The notes: generated by a model not told the origin, from the sequence alone. 64,000 nucleotides of DNA from JAHJDS01 sp964569795 (GCA_964569795.1 CAZMVB010000013.1:1-64000), one strand, 5' to 3'; numbered from the stretch's first letter, positions 15,054 through 23,754 are shown. Numbers and translations: made by a program.

Positions 15054-16343
15054 ATGGCGGCCGTATTTACCCTGAGCCTTGTGCTGACTACCGCACCGGC
15101 CCGGGCCCTGATCGGCGACAACGAAAGTTACTTCAGCCTGGACGGCAGCATCCGGACCACGGTCATCGCCGTGGACAATTACGACTACAGGCGCTTCTTC
15201 GGCGACCACCGCTTTGACCTGCTCTCCCAGACCGTGCTCCGGCTGACCGCGGCCGGACGGCCCGTCTCGCGGCTGTCCTACGAGGTCCACCTGGTCCAGG
15301 CCTACACCTTTTCCTCGGCCCGGGGGGCGGCCACCGGCGGCGGTTTCCTGGGGAGCATGGGCGGCCGGGCCCGGTACCGGGTCTTTGACCTGACCCGGGA
15401 CTGGTACCAGGACCAGGACCACCTGGCCTCGATCTGGCTGGACCGGCTGAACGTCAAGCTGTCTTTGCCCTGGGCCGACCTGACCGTGGGCCGGCAGGCG
15501 ATCACCTTTGGCAAGGCCTATTTCTGGAATCCGCTGGACGTGTTCCTGCCCTTTGATCCCAGCCAGTTCGACCGGGACTACAAGGCCGGGGTGGACGCCC
15601 TGCGCCTGGACGTGCCCCTGGGCCGGTTCTCCGGGATCAATCTCATCGCCGCCCCGGGCCGGGAATTGAACGTCTGGAGCACCTATCTCGTGGCCGGGGA
15701 CGACGTGCGCCTGTCCTGGTACGGCTCGGCCCTCCTGGCCCGGGCCTTCACCACGGTCAAGGGCTGGGACCTGGCCGTGCAGGGCGGCAAGATCTACGGA
15801 GGGTATCAGCTCGGCGGCGGACTGGTGGGCGAGATCCTCACCGTCCAGGTCCGGGCCGAGGCGGCCTGGTTCTGGACCGGCGAGCCCCGCCCCCTGCCCT
15901 CGCCCTTTATCGGTGACCTGTACCAGGATCACCTGACAGCGGTCATCGGCCTGGGCCGGAGGTTCCCGAACACCCTGGATCTGGAGGTCGAGTATCTCTA
16001 CAACGGATCAGGCGAGCCCGAGGACTTCAGTACCGCCCTGGCCCGCCTGGGCGCCGGGGCCTCGCTCCACCTGGGGCGGCACCTGATCGGGATGACCGCC
16101 AGCTACGAGATCCTGCCCATCCTGACCGGACGCCTGGCCGTGATCTATTCGCTCACCGACTCGTCAATCCAGATCCAGCCCACGCTCAGCCTGTCGGTCA
16201 GCGACGAGGCGACTTTAGTCCTGGGCTTCGCCCTGAACCGGGGCCGCCGCCCGGAGACCGGCCCGGACGGTCTGACCCGGATCAGGAGCGAGTTCGGCGC
16301 CTATCCGGATTACTACTACGTCCAGTTCAAATATTATTTCTGA
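15054..16343 (+). CDS. outer-membrane beta-barrel protein of the export cluster
   Basis: About 430 residues. The chosen ATG at 15054 gives a signal-like stretch ending APARA, but it lacks a clear ribosome site and basic residues. The frame stays open upstream to 14820, through the palindromic element, so the real start may be earlier. The mature part alternates polar and hydrophobic residues, is rich in Gly, Tyr and Trp, and ends in FKYYF, the C-terminal aromatic signature recognised by the Bam machinery. It contains DLTVGRQAITFG and YFWNPLDVF, as in DUF1302-type porins. It probably receives or displays the cargo handled by the upstream LolA/FtsX system. Confidence 0.72.
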   Translation: MAAVFTLSLVLTTAPARALIGDNESYFSLDGSIRTTVIAVDNYDYRRFFGDHRFDLLSQTVLRLTAAGRPVSRLSYEVHLVQAYTFSSARGAATGGGFLGSMGGRARYRVFDLTRDWYQDQDHLASIWLDRLNVKLSLPWADLTVGRQAITFGKAYFWNPLDVFLPFDPSQFDRDYKAGVDALRLDVPLGRFSGINLIAAPGRELNVWSTYLVAGDDVRLSWYGSALLARAFTTVKGWDLAVQGGKIYGGYQLGGGLVGEILTVQVRAEAAWFWTGEPRPLPSPFIGDLYQDHLTAVIGLGRRFPNTLDLEVEYLYNGSGEPEDFSTALARLGAGASLHLGRHLIGMTASYEILPILTGRLAVIYSLTDSSIQIQPTLSLSVSDEATLVLGFALNRGRRPETGPDGLTRIRSEFGAYPDYYYVQFKYYF

Positions 16344-16365
16344 GACCGCCCCGCCGGACCGGGAA

Positions 16366-17022
16366 CTAGCCCAGCTGGCAGACGTCGCAGACCTTGATGA
16401 TCGGGGGCCCGGCCTTTTCCAGGGCCGCCCGCAAGGCCGGCTCGTCATCGACCCGGACCCGGATGACGCTCTTCCTGATCCCGGCCGGCTCTTCCTTGAA
16501 GGTGATGACGCTGACGATGTAGCCGCCGTGTTCCCGGATCAGCTTGAGGGTCTCCATCAGGGACCCGGCCCTGTTTTCCAGGTCCAGTTCGAGGCGGACG
16601 CTGGGCACGCCCAGACCCAGGATCTCGACGAATGTCCCCAGGAGGTCGGACTTGGTGATCAGGCCGATGAACTTGCCGTCCTCGGTCACGGGCAGGGCGC
16701 CGACGTTGTGCTCATAGACCAGTCGGGCCGCCTCCTCGATGGGCTGGGAGCCCTCGATGGTGATCGGCTTCTGAGTCATCAGGTCCTTGATGGTGATGCT
16801 CGACAGGAGGTAGTTCAGTTCGTAAACCGACAACGAGGTGGCGGCCGAGGGCGAGGCCTTGGACAGGTCCCGGTCGGTGACGATCCCCACCACCCGGCCG
16901 TCTTCAGTCACGACCGGCAAGTGGCGCACGCCCTTGTCCTGCACGATGTTGATGGCCTTCTTGAAGGTGTCCTCGGGCGACAAGGCGAACGGATCCTTGA
17001 CCATGCGCTGTTTGACGATCAT
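16366..17022 (-). CDS. CBS-CBS-ACT domain protein (AcuB-like)
   Basis: A 218-residue cytoplasmic protein. The ATG at 17022 is fixed by GGAGG seven bases upstream; the longer open frame to 17496 is low-complexity and rejected. Two CBS motifs (about residues 8-60 and 80-135; VRHLPVVTEDG, VGALPVTEDGKFIGLIT) bind adenine nucleotides. An ACT domain (about 140-215; VRLELDLENRAGSL, GGYIVSVITF) binds small ligands. This layout equals AcuB, first known from the Bacillus acetoin-utilisation locus. It ends CDVCQLG, a possible metal or redox pair. A separate AcuC-like deacetylase is encoded at 50270. Confidence 0.85.
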   Translation of the reverse strand: MIVKQRMVKDPFALSPEDTFKKAINIVQDKGVRHLPVVTEDGRVVGIVTDRDLSKASPSAATSLSVYELNYLLSSITIKDLMTQKPITIEGSQPIEEAARLVYEHNVGALPVTEDGKFIGLITKSDLLGTFVEILGLGVPSVRLELDLENRAGSLMETLKLIREHGGYIVSVITFKEEPAGIRKSVIRVRVDDEPALRAALEKAGPPIIKVCDVCQLG

Positions 17023-17206
17023 GGCTGACCTCCATATTTGTGATGCAGCGGCGGCGGGTTTATATAACAAATTAATGATTACCGGCGACCAAGTCAATGT
17101 CCGACTGCGGCCCCGGGCCGGATTCGGGGCGTCGGAGAGTGATAATGCTTGCCCGACCCCGGCCCTGGGGAGTAGAAATGAAGGTCGAACTCGAGCGGGG
17201 AGATAT

Positions 17207-18235
17207 ATGAAACGCGGACGGCCGATGGCGGCCTGTCTGTCAGCCTGGCTGCTGGCCGCTGGGCTGAGCGCCGGGGCGGCGACGGGCGGCGGCCGGGACC
17301 TGATCCGGGCGGTCATGGCCGGGGATGAGGCCCGGGTCAGGGCCGTCTTGAAAAAGTATCCCCAGGCCATCGACGCCGTTGACGCCTGGGGCCGGACGGC
17401 CCTGTACCTGGCGGCCGGCGCGGGCGACCTGAACCTGGTCGAACTGCTCCTGGCGGCCGATGCGGACGTGAACGCCGCGGACAAGAGCGGCGACACGCCC
17501 CTGCACGAGGCCGTGTTCCGGGGCTACGAGCAGGTGGCCCGACTGCTCCTGGCCCGAGGGGCCGATATCAACGCCGGGAACCAGGCCGGGGTGACCCCGC
17601 TGCATTACGCCGCCGGCCTGGGCCGCCGGTCCCTGGTCGAGTTGCTCCTGGACAAGGGGGCGGCCCTCAACGCCAGGACCATCGGCGGGCTGACCCCCTT
17701 GAGCGCGGCTGTGCGGGGGCGGCATCTGGCCGTGGCCGCCCTGCTCAGGGAGAGGGGCGGGATCGATCCCGCGCGAAAAACCCCGCCGGCGGCCCGTCCC
17801 GGGACAGGACCCACGCCCCGGCTGGCGGAGGTCCGGGGGAAGATCGCGGACGTGGTCCGGGCCTTTTTCCGGGCCGGGGCCCGGGGAGATCTGGCGGCCG
17901 CCCGACGGCTGTCCTTCGGCCGGATGCGCCGGGACCTGCCCCTGCCCGACGACGACCTGTTCCCGGTCTGGCGCCTGGTCTGCGCCGCCTTCCAGGCGGT
18001 CGGCCGGGTGGCAATCGTCGGCCGCCGGGCCACGGTCCGGGTTTACCTTGACGAGCCGACCCTGGTGGGCCGTTTGATCCGGCTCCGCTGGGGCGTGGTC
18101 GTCCATCCCCGGAAGCAACTGCTGGCCTGGCGATTCATCCAGCACCAGGTCCGGGGACGGCTGGACAAGCTCCGCCTGGTGGTCATCGACCAGGAGGGGC
18201 AATGGCTGGTGAGCGATCTGATGGCTGACAAATGA
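17207..18235 (+). CDS. exported ankyrin-repeat protein
   Basis: A 342-residue protein. The ATG at 17207, with GGGGAG upstream, gives a signal peptide (basic start, hydrophobic AACLSAWLLAAGLSAGAA, cleavage near residue 25). About four to five ankyrin repeats follow (residues about 30-180; DAWGRTALYLAAGAGDLNLVE, SGDTPLHEAVFRGY, AGVTPLHYAAGLGR, GGLTPLSAAVRGR). The C-terminal 150 residues are a separate Arg-rich alpha/beta region without a recognised family; its WLVSDLMAD end recalls SnoaL/NTF2-like domains. It probably acts in the periplasm as a binding protein. It stands alone, divergent from the CBS-ACT gene. Confidence 0.8.
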   Translation: MKRGRPMAACLSAWLLAAGLSAGAATGGGRDLIRAVMAGDEARVRAVLKKYPQAIDAVDAWGRTALYLAAGAGDLNLVELLLAADADVNAADKSGDTPLHEAVFRGYEQVARLLLARGADINAGNQAGVTPLHYAAGLGRRSLVELLLDKGAALNARTIGGLTPLSAAVRGRHLAVAALLRERGGIDPARKTPPAARPGTGPTPRLAEVRGKIADVVRAFFRAGARGDLAAARRLSFGRMRRDLPLPDDDLFPVWRLVCAAFQAVGRVAIVGRRATVRVYLDEPTLVGRLIRLRWGVVVHPRKQLLAWRFIQHQVRGRLDKLRLVVIDQEGQWLVSDLMADK

Positions 18236-18349
18236 GCGGTCGCCGGGGACCGGGAGGCGGCCACGGACTTTTTTATCGGTGAACCGTGAGTTGGCCCGCT
18301 CCACGGAGTCGATAAGGACCTAACGGGCCCGGGGCCGAAGGAGGATTTG

Positions 18350-19147
18350 GTGTATATTTCGCGCCTGAAATTCAGGACCGATGATTTCCCGAGCAAGAAG
18401 ATCTACCCCTTCTCCCTGCCCTGCCTCCAGAACGGGCCCGAACTGGACCTCGAGGCCCGGGTGATCTTTTTCGTGGGCGAGAACGGCACGGGCAAGTCGG
18501 CCGTGCTCGAGGCCCTGGTCCGCCGGACGGGCATCCACATCTGGGGCGGGAACCGGACCCATCCGGTCCACCGCAACCCCTACGAGGCCCGGCTGTGGGA
18601 GTTCGCCGACCTGACCTGGCGGGAGTACAAGAAATACGGCTTCTTTTTCCGGGCCGAGGCCTTTTTCAATTTCGCCTCCTCGGTGGACGATCTGGAGCAG
18701 GACGCCCCGACCCGGCTCCGGTTCTACGGCGGACGGTCCTTTCACCAGCAGTCCCACGGCGAGTCGTTTCTCCAGTTTTTCAGCTCCTACTGTTTTCAAC
18801 TGGGCGGGATCTACGTCATGGACGAGCCCGAGGCGGCCCTGTCCCCGAAGAGCCAGGTCCGGTTCCTGCGCACCCTGGCCGGCCACGACGCCCGGGGCGA
18901 CTCCCAGTTCATCATCGCCACCCACTCGCCCGTGCTCCTGTCGTTCCCCGGGGCCAGGATCATCTCCTTTGACAACGGTCGGCTGGCCGAGACGGCCTAC
19001 GACGACCTGGACCACGTCAAGTTCTACCGGCGGTTCATGACCGACCGCCGGGGCGTTCTGGGCGAGGTCTTGGGCGGGCTCGAGCCCACCTGGCCCAAGG
19101 ACATGTTCGATCCGGAACTGGTCGCCCGGTTTCGGCCCCCGGAGTGA
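18350..19147 (+). CDS. AAA-family ATPase (RecF/SMC-like, short)
   Basis: A 265-residue ATPase. The GTG at 18350 is five bases after AAGGAGG; a TTG at 18347 is too close. Walker A is GENGTGKS (about residues 45-52), Walker B is IYVMDEPEAALSP, and an ATHSP switch-like motif follows. It resembles the AAA_21/OLD-like half of short ABC-type ATPases but lacks a coiled coil, and no Toprim nuclease or second gene is attached. Proteins of this kind occur as housekeeping ATPases of unknown role and, when paired, in defence systems. No partner is visible here. Confidence 0.8.
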   Translation: MYISRLKFRTDDFPSKKIYPFSLPCLQNGPELDLEARVIFFVGENGTGKSAVLEALVRRTGIHIWGGNRTHPVHRNPYEARLWEFADLTWREYKKYGFFFRAEAFFNFASSVDDLEQDAPTRLRFYGGRSFHQQSHGESFLQFFSSYCFQLGGIYVMDEPEAALSPKSQVRFLRTLAGHDARGDSQFIIATHSPVLLSFPGARIISFDNGRLAETAYDDLDHVKFYRRFMTDRRGVLGEVLGGLEPTWPKDMFDPELVARFRPPE

Positions 19148-19163
19148 ACGACCCGGCCCCGGC

Positions 19164-19191
19164 TTGACCGTGATCCATGGTTTGTTAGAAT
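19164..19191 (+). promoter_or_regulatory. promoter of the Memo-AMMECR1 gene
   Basis: TTGACC at 19164-19169, a 16-bp spacer, and TAGAAT at 19186-19191, about 30 bp before the ATG. Confidence 0.6.
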
Positions 19192-19220
19192 TTTCATGAA
19201 AAACCGGATCGAGGCGGACC

Positions 19221-20699
19221 ATGAGACGTTATTTCAGCCCCTGGGCGTTGTTGATGATCTCCCTGGCCCCGCTGATTTGGGGGGCAAGGCCGGGCTTTGC
19301 CGCCGGGCCCCAGGTCAGGCCGTCCGTCCTGGCCGGGACCTGGTACCCGGCCGATCCCGGGGTGCTGCGCCGGACAGTGGTCTCGCTTTTAAACAAGGCC
19401 AAATCAACCCTGCCGGCCCGGGCCCGGCTAATCGCCCTGATCGTGCCCCACGCCGGGTATCGCTTTTCCGGACCCGTGGCCGCCTACGCCTACAATCTTC
19501 TGCGGAAAAGGCGCTTCGACCGGGTGCTGATCCTGGCCCCGTCCCATCGATACCGGGTGCGGGGGGTCTCGGTCTTCAAGGGCCGGGCCTACGCCACCCC
19601 CCTGGGCCAGGTGCCCCTGGACCAAAAGATCAGCGACCGGCTCCGTGGCCAGCGCGGGTTCGGTTACGCCTGGCCGATGCACCAGCACGAGCACTCGCTC
19701 GAGATAGAGCTGCCCTTCCTGCAGGTGGCCCTGGGCAAGTTCAAGCTGATCCCGGGGGTGATGGGTGATTCCAGCCTGTTTCTGGCCCGGATCGCGGCCG
19801 AGGGGGTCCTGGCGGCCGTGGGCCGGCAACGGGTCCTGCTGATCGCCTCGAGCGACCTGTCCCACTTCTATCCGGAAAAACAGGCCCACGCCCTGGACCG
19901 GGTGCTCATCAAGCACGTCAAGGCCCTGGACGTCTTCGGCCTGGCCCGGGCCCTGGCGGCCCGCGAGTGCTTTGCCTGCGGGGCCGGGCCGATACTGACG
20001 GTCATGATCGCCGCCCGGAAACTGGGGGCCAACCGGGTCAAAATCCTGAAGTACGCCACCTCGGCCGACACGGGCGCCGGCCGCGACCGCGTGGTCGGCT
20101 ACCTGGCCGCGGCCCTGTATCGCCTGCCCGGGGCCGCGACCCCGGGGCCGTCATCCAGCCGCGGGGTCTATTCGGCCGCCGAGCGCCGGTATCTTCTAAA
20201 AATCGCCCGGCAAGTGATCACCGCCCGGCTGAAGGGACAGCCGGCCCCCAAACTCCGGGCCCGGTTCGCGGCCCTGGGCCGGCCACGGGCCGTCTTCGTG
20301 ACCATCAAGTCCCACGGCCAATTGCGGGGGTGCATCGGACAGCTCCGGGCCACCAAGCCCCTGTACCTGGCCGTGGCCGACGCCGCCCTGTCGGCCGCCT
20401 TCTCCGATCCCCGGTTCCGGCCGGTGACCCTGGCCGAGCTGCCCGGCCTCGAATTCGAGATTTCGGTGCTGAGTCCCTTCCGGCCGGTCAGGGACGCCAA
20501 GAAGATCGTGATCGGCCGCGACGGCCTGTTCATCGTCCGCGGGGCGCGGGACGGCCTGCTGCTCCCCCAGGTGCCGGTCGAGCAGGGCTGGGACCGGAAG
20601 ACTTTCCTGCGCGGGATCTGCCGCAAGGCCGGCCTGCCGGCGGACGCCTGGCACCAGCCGGGGACCCGCCTCTATTGCTTCAGGGCCGAGGTCTTTTGA
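19221..20699 (+). CDS. AmmeMemoRadiSam proteins B and A fused, with signal peptide
   Basis: A 492-residue fusion. After an apparent signal peptide (residues 1-28) comes a Memo domain (about 32-305), related to extradiol dioxygenases: VPHAGYRFSGPVAA, APSHRY, QHEHSLEIELPF and SSDLSHF carry the metal-site His and Asp residues. The second domain (about 325-490) is AMMECR1: HGQLRGCIGQL and LPQVPVEQGWDRKTFLRGICRKAG are typical. Memo, AMMECR1 and a radical SAM protein usually form one conserved set; here the radical SAM member is not adjacent and the other two are one polypeptide. Export to the periplasm is unexpected for this set. Confidence 0.88.
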   Translation: MRRYFSPWALLMISLAPLIWGARPGFAAGPQVRPSVLAGTWYPADPGVLRRTVVSLLNKAKSTLPARARLIALIVPHAGYRFSGPVAAYAYNLLRKRRFDRVLILAPSHRYRVRGVSVFKGRAYATPLGQVPLDQKISDRLRGQRGFGYAWPMHQHEHSLEIELPFLQVALGKFKLIPGVMGDSSLFLARIAAEGVLAAVGRQRVLLIASSDLSHFYPEKQAHALDRVLIKHVKALDVFGLARALAARECFACGAGPILTVMIAARKLGANRVKILKYATSADTGAGRDRVVGYLAAALYRLPGAATPGPSSSRGVYSAAERRYLLKIARQVITARLKGQPAPKLRARFAALGRPRAVFVTIKSHGQLRGCIGQLRATKPLYLAVADAALSAAFSDPRFRPVTLAELPGLEFEISVLSPFRPVRDAKKIVIGRDGLFIVRGARDGLLLPQVPVEQGWDRKTFLRGICRKAGLPADAWHQPGTRLYCFRAEVF

Positions 20700-20700
20700 G

Positions 20701-20895
20701 ATGAAGATCATCGTCCTGCCGGAAGGTGAGGTTCACCACTACGACAAGGGGGCCTCCCTGATCAAGATCCTGAAACGGCTGGACCGGGACCCCCAGACGG
20801 TCCTGGTCGCCCGGGGCGACGAACTGCTCACCCTGGACGCCATGGTCGGGGCCGACGACGAGATCCGGATCATCCCGGTCATGAGCGGGGGCTGA
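20701..20895 (+). CDS. ThiS/MoaD-like sulfur carrier (TtuB-like)
   Basis: A 64-residue beta-grasp protein that ends in GG (VMSGG), the C-terminus that is adenylated and thiocarboxylated. It starts one base after the Memo-AMMECR1 stop and is followed four bases later by a TtuA-like gene. This pairing mirrors TtuB-TtuA, where the carrier donates sulfur for 2-thiolation of tRNA. An E1-like activating enzyme is not encoded nearby, so it may be shared with ThiF/MoeB elsewhere. Confidence 0.85.
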   Translation: MKIIVLPEGEVHHYDKGASLIKILKRLDRDPQTVLVARGDELLTLDAMVGADDEIRIIPVMSGG

Positions 20896-20899
20896 GCCA

Positions 20900-21853
20900 A
20901 TGAAGTGCTCGCGCTGCCGGGCCCCGGCCCAGGTCCGTTTGCCGCGGATCAAGGCCGGCTTCTGTCCGGACTGCTTCCGGCTCTACGTCGAGCGTCAACT
21001 GGCCAAGGCCATAAAGCAGTTCGATCTGATCCGGCCCGGGGACAAGGTCCTGGTGGCGGTCAGCGGGGGCAAGGACTCGCTGGGCCTGTGGGACCTGCTG
21101 CTCAGGTCCGGGGTCCGGGCCGACGGGCTGTACATCCACCTGGGCATCGGCGATTACTCGGTCCGCTCGGGCGAGAAGGCCAAAAATTTCGCCGCCCAGC
21201 GCCAGGCAACCCTGAACGTAGTCGATCTGCCGGCCTTGGATGAGGCCGTGCCCGTCCTGGCCCCGTTCGGCCCGCGGTCGTTCTGCTCGACCTGCGGCAC
21301 CATCAAGCGCCACTACTTCAACCGGGCCGCCGCCGAGGGGGGCTACACCGTCCTGGCCACCGGCCACAACCTGGACGACGAGGCCGGCCGCCTCCTGGGC
21401 AACGTCCTGAGGTGGCAGGAGGGCTTTCTGGCCAAGCAGGCCCCGTCCCTGCCGGCCGAGGCCCCGGGACTCATCCGCCGGATCAAGCCCCTGATCCGGC
21501 TCGATGAATACGAGATGGCCGCCTACTGCTTCTTGTCGGGCATCGACTACATCATCGAGGAGTGCCCTCACGCCAAGGGGGCGACCTCGATTAAGTACAA
21601 GCAGGTCCTGCACCACCTCGAATCGCTCATGCCGGGCACCAAGTGGAATTTTTACTCAGAATTCCAGTCCCGGCGGCACCTGTTCGCGCCCGGACCCACG
21701 GCTCACCCGGACGCCCCCCCGTCCCCGGACGCCCCCCCGTCCCCGGACGCCCGCTGGCGGCGCTGCTCGGTCTGCGGTCAGCCCAGCTGGCTCGAGGTCT
21801 GCGCCTTCTGCCGGCTCAAGCAGCGGCGGGCCGGGTCTGAATCCCCCGAATAA
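20900..21853 (+). CDS. TtuA/TtcA-family tRNA 2-thiolation enzyme
   Basis: A 317-residue PP-loop ATPase. An N-terminal zinc finger uses CSRC and CPDC. The ATP motif is SGGKDS (near residue 55). FCSTCG and ECPHAKG supply the cysteines that hold the catalytic 4Fe-4S cluster in TtuA. A C-terminal zinc finger (CSVC...CAFC) completes the TtuA plan. The sulfur carrier upstream is its likely donor, giving a 2-thio modification of tRNA uridine. Before the last zinc finger lies a low-complexity insert made of 18-bp repeats encoding PDAPPS (about 21708-21750), a likely site of length variation. Confidence 0.88.
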   Translation: MKCSRCRAPAQVRLPRIKAGFCPDCFRLYVERQLAKAIKQFDLIRPGDKVLVAVSGGKDSLGLWDLLLRSGVRADGLYIHLGIGDYSVRSGEKAKNFAAQRQATLNVVDLPALDEAVPVLAPFGPRSFCSTCGTIKRHYFNRAAAEGGYTVLATGHNLDDEAGRLLGNVLRWQEGFLAKQAPSLPAEAPGLIRRIKPLIRLDEYEMAAYCFLSGIDYIIEECPHAKGATSIKYKQVLHHLESLMPGTKWNFYSEFQSRRHLFAPGPTAHPDAPPSPDAPPSPDARWRRCSVCGQPSWLEVCAFCRLKQRRAGSESPE

Positions 21854-21908
21854 GGCCCCGGCGCGGCGGCCGGGGGGGTCATCTCCCTTTCGGGCTCGGG
21901 AGAAGCAC

Positions 21909-21939
21909 AAAAAAAGCCCCCGGCCCATGGGCCGGAGGC
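21909..21939 (-). terminator. intrinsic terminator of the 22010-22339 gene
   Basis: On the minus strand GCCTCCGGCCC pairs with GGGCCGGGGGC (21939-21929 with 21926-21916; one mismatched or wobble pair) around a two-base turn. Seven T follow (21915-21909). Confidence 0.8.
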
Positions 21940-22009
21940 GATTCGTTTCTGCCGGGACGCCGACCGTCAGGTTCCGGTCGTCCTCCTCTTTTTACGGCGG
22001 AGCGCCGTT

Positions 22010-22339
22010 CTACTCGGTCTTTTCCGGGGTGTCCGGCTTCTCCATGTCGGCCAGCTTGGCCTTGAGCTCCTCGACCTCGGCCTTGTACTTGTCCACCTCG
22101 GCGTCGGCCACCCCGCCTTGGGCCTCGGCGCCGGCCGTCCCGGAATCCCAGGTCCCTTCCTTGGCCGCCAGCTGCTTGTCCTTTATCTCCTCGATGCCCA
22201 GGTACGCCGCCAGAAGTCCGCCCAGGATGAACAGAGAGGGGACGGTCCCCTTGAAAACGATCCAGAAGTCACGGAAACAGATCACCAGGAACGTAACACC
22301 CAATCCCAAGGCAATCAGGCCGGCAATCAACGCGACCAT
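22010..22339 (-). CDS. small two-helix membrane protein with coiled coil
   Basis: A 109-residue protein with two membrane helices (about residues 3-22 and 32-50). A Glu/Lys-rich coiled coil follows in the cytoplasm (about 75-100; EVDKYKAEVEELKAKLADME). GGGGG lies seven bases before the ATG. It is monocistronic, with its own terminator and a TTGACA-like element upstream. No family is recognised with confidence; the form resembles small inner-membrane scaffold proteins of Desulfobacterota. Confidence 0.75.
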   Translation of the reverse strand: MVALIAGLIALGLGVTFLVICFRDFWIVFKGTVPSLFILGGLLAAYLGIEEIKDKQLAAKEGTWDSGTAGAEAQGGVADAEVDKYKAEVEELKAKLADMEKPDTPEKTE

Positions 22340-22388
22340 TGTTACCCCCTAACATATATGGGTTGAAATATGTGCGTTGGTTGAAGAT

Positions 22389-22418
22389 TTTCTAACACAC
22401 CCTTTTGAAGCTTGTCAA
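22389..22418 (-). promoter_or_regulatory. possible promoter of the 22010-22339 gene
   Basis: Minus strand TTGACA (22418-22413), an 18-bp spacer and TAGAAA (22394-22389). The element also lies at the 3' edge of the transporter gene. Confidence 0.4.
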
Positions 22419-22419
22419 T

Positions 22420-23754
22420 TCAATTGTCCGGTTCCGGGGCACGGGCGGTCCGGATGCCGGCCGGCTCGTCCACGGTCAGCAAAACGGCCGCCCCGACCAC
22501 GAAAAAGGCCCCCACGGCCAGGATGGCCAGGCGCTGACTGGCCAGCATGGACACCAGCCCGAAGACCACCGGCCCGACGGCCGCCGAGAACTTGGTGGCC
22601 ACCCCGTACAGGCCGAAGAACTCGGCCAGGCGCTGCGGCGGGGTCAGCCGGCTCATCATCGTCCGGCTCACCGCCTGGGACGATCCCAGGGCGATGCCGG
22701 TGATCACCCCCAGGACCCAGAAGACCGCCTTGGTGGTGGTGAAATAGGCCCCGATGACCATCATCAGCCACAGGCCCAGGGTGAACAGGATGACCCTCTT
22801 GGGGCTGAAGGCGTCGGCCAGCCGGCCCAGGACCGCGGCCCCGATGACCCCGGTGGTCTGGACCAGGATGAAGAAGACGATGATCTCGCCCAGGGTGAAT
22901 CCGAATGTCTTCCGGGCAAAGATGCCGGCGAACCATATCACGGTCGAGATGCCCTCGGTGTAGCACAGAAAGGCGATCAGGAACCGGACCAGGTGTTTGT
23001 AGTGATTGATCCGCCGGACGGTCTGGCCCAGCCGTTGCCAGCCGGCCCGCCACGAGATCTTCGCCGAGACGACCACCGCCCGCCGCTCCTTGAGCCAGAT
23101 GAACAGGGGCAAAGCAAAGATGAGGTAGAAAACGGCCTGGAGCAGAAACACCAGCCGGACGTTGGTCAGGTTGTCCGGGCTGAACCCGCGGGCCACCAAA
23201 GGGAAACTGAGGCCCATGACCGCCAGCGAACCCAGATACCCCACCGCCCAGCCGTAACCCGAGACCCGCCCCTGCCGCTCGGGCGGGGCCAGCTCGGGCA
23301 GGAAGGCGTTGTAAAAGACCAGGGACGACTGAAAACCGATGTTGGCCGGCAGAAACAGGAGCATCGCCAGGGCGACCGCCGCCGGGGTGACGTAATAGGC
23401 GCAGACCTGGAACAGTCCGCAGCCGACCAGGGCCGGCTTGATCAGGAACAGGGCCCCGGAAAAGACGACGCACACCAGGGTGAATCGGATGAGGAACCAC
23501 TTCTTGCGGCCGCCGTAGTCGGCCACCGCCCCCAGATACGGGGCCAAGCCGGCGCTGATCACCAGGGACAGGCTGCCCATGACCCCCCACAGCAAGTCCG
23601 CCGTCCCGCCCAGGCCGTCGCAGACCACGAACCGGAAATAGACGCCAAAGACAAAGGTGACGATCATGGTCGAGTAGGCGGTGTTGGCGAAGTCGTAGAG
23701 CATCCAACTGAAAATCTCGCCCGGGCGGGCGTACTGATCGTCGGGCCGGTTCAC
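22420..23754 (-). CDS. MFS transporter, UMF1/Atg22-like
   Basis: A 444-residue, twelve-helix major-facilitator protein. The GTG at 23754 overlaps the GlcF stop in GTGA and has GGAGGGG upstream; the longer frame to 23970 is spurious. The start FSWMLYDFANTAYSTMIV is diagnostic of the UMF1 family, whose eukaryotic members (Atg22) export amino acids from vacuoles. Here it is co-translated with the GlcD/GlcF oxidase genes, so it may carry their hydroxy-acid substrate or its product. That role is inference from the operon. Confidence 0.85.
   Translation of the reverse strand: MNRPDDQYARPGEIFSWMLYDFANTAYSTMIVTFVFGVYFRFVVCDGLGGTADLLWGVMGSLSLVISAGLAPYLGAVADYGGRKKWFLIRFTLVCVVFSGALFLIKPALVGCGLFQVCAYYVTPAAVALAMLLFLPANIGFQSSLVFYNAFLPELAPPERQGRVSGYGWAVGYLGSLAVMGLSFPLVARGFSPDNLTNVRLVFLLQAVFYLIFALPLFIWLKERRAVVVSAKISWRAGWQRLGQTVRRINHYKHLVRFLIAFLCYTEGISTVIWFAGIFARKTFGFTLGEIIVFFILVQTTGVIGAAVLGRLADAFSPKRVILFTLGLWLMMVIGAYFTTTKAVFWVLGVITGIALGSSQAVSRTMMSRLTPPQRLAEFFGLYGVATKFSAAVGPVVFGLVSMLASQRLAILAVGAFFVVGAAVLLTVDEPAGIRTARAPEPDN

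Noticed and set aside
17023..17496. Extended start of the CBS-ACT gene
   Set aside because: The extension is low-complexity Ser/Ala/Arg sequence and overlaps the divergent ankyrin gene; GGAGG fixes the ATG at 17022.
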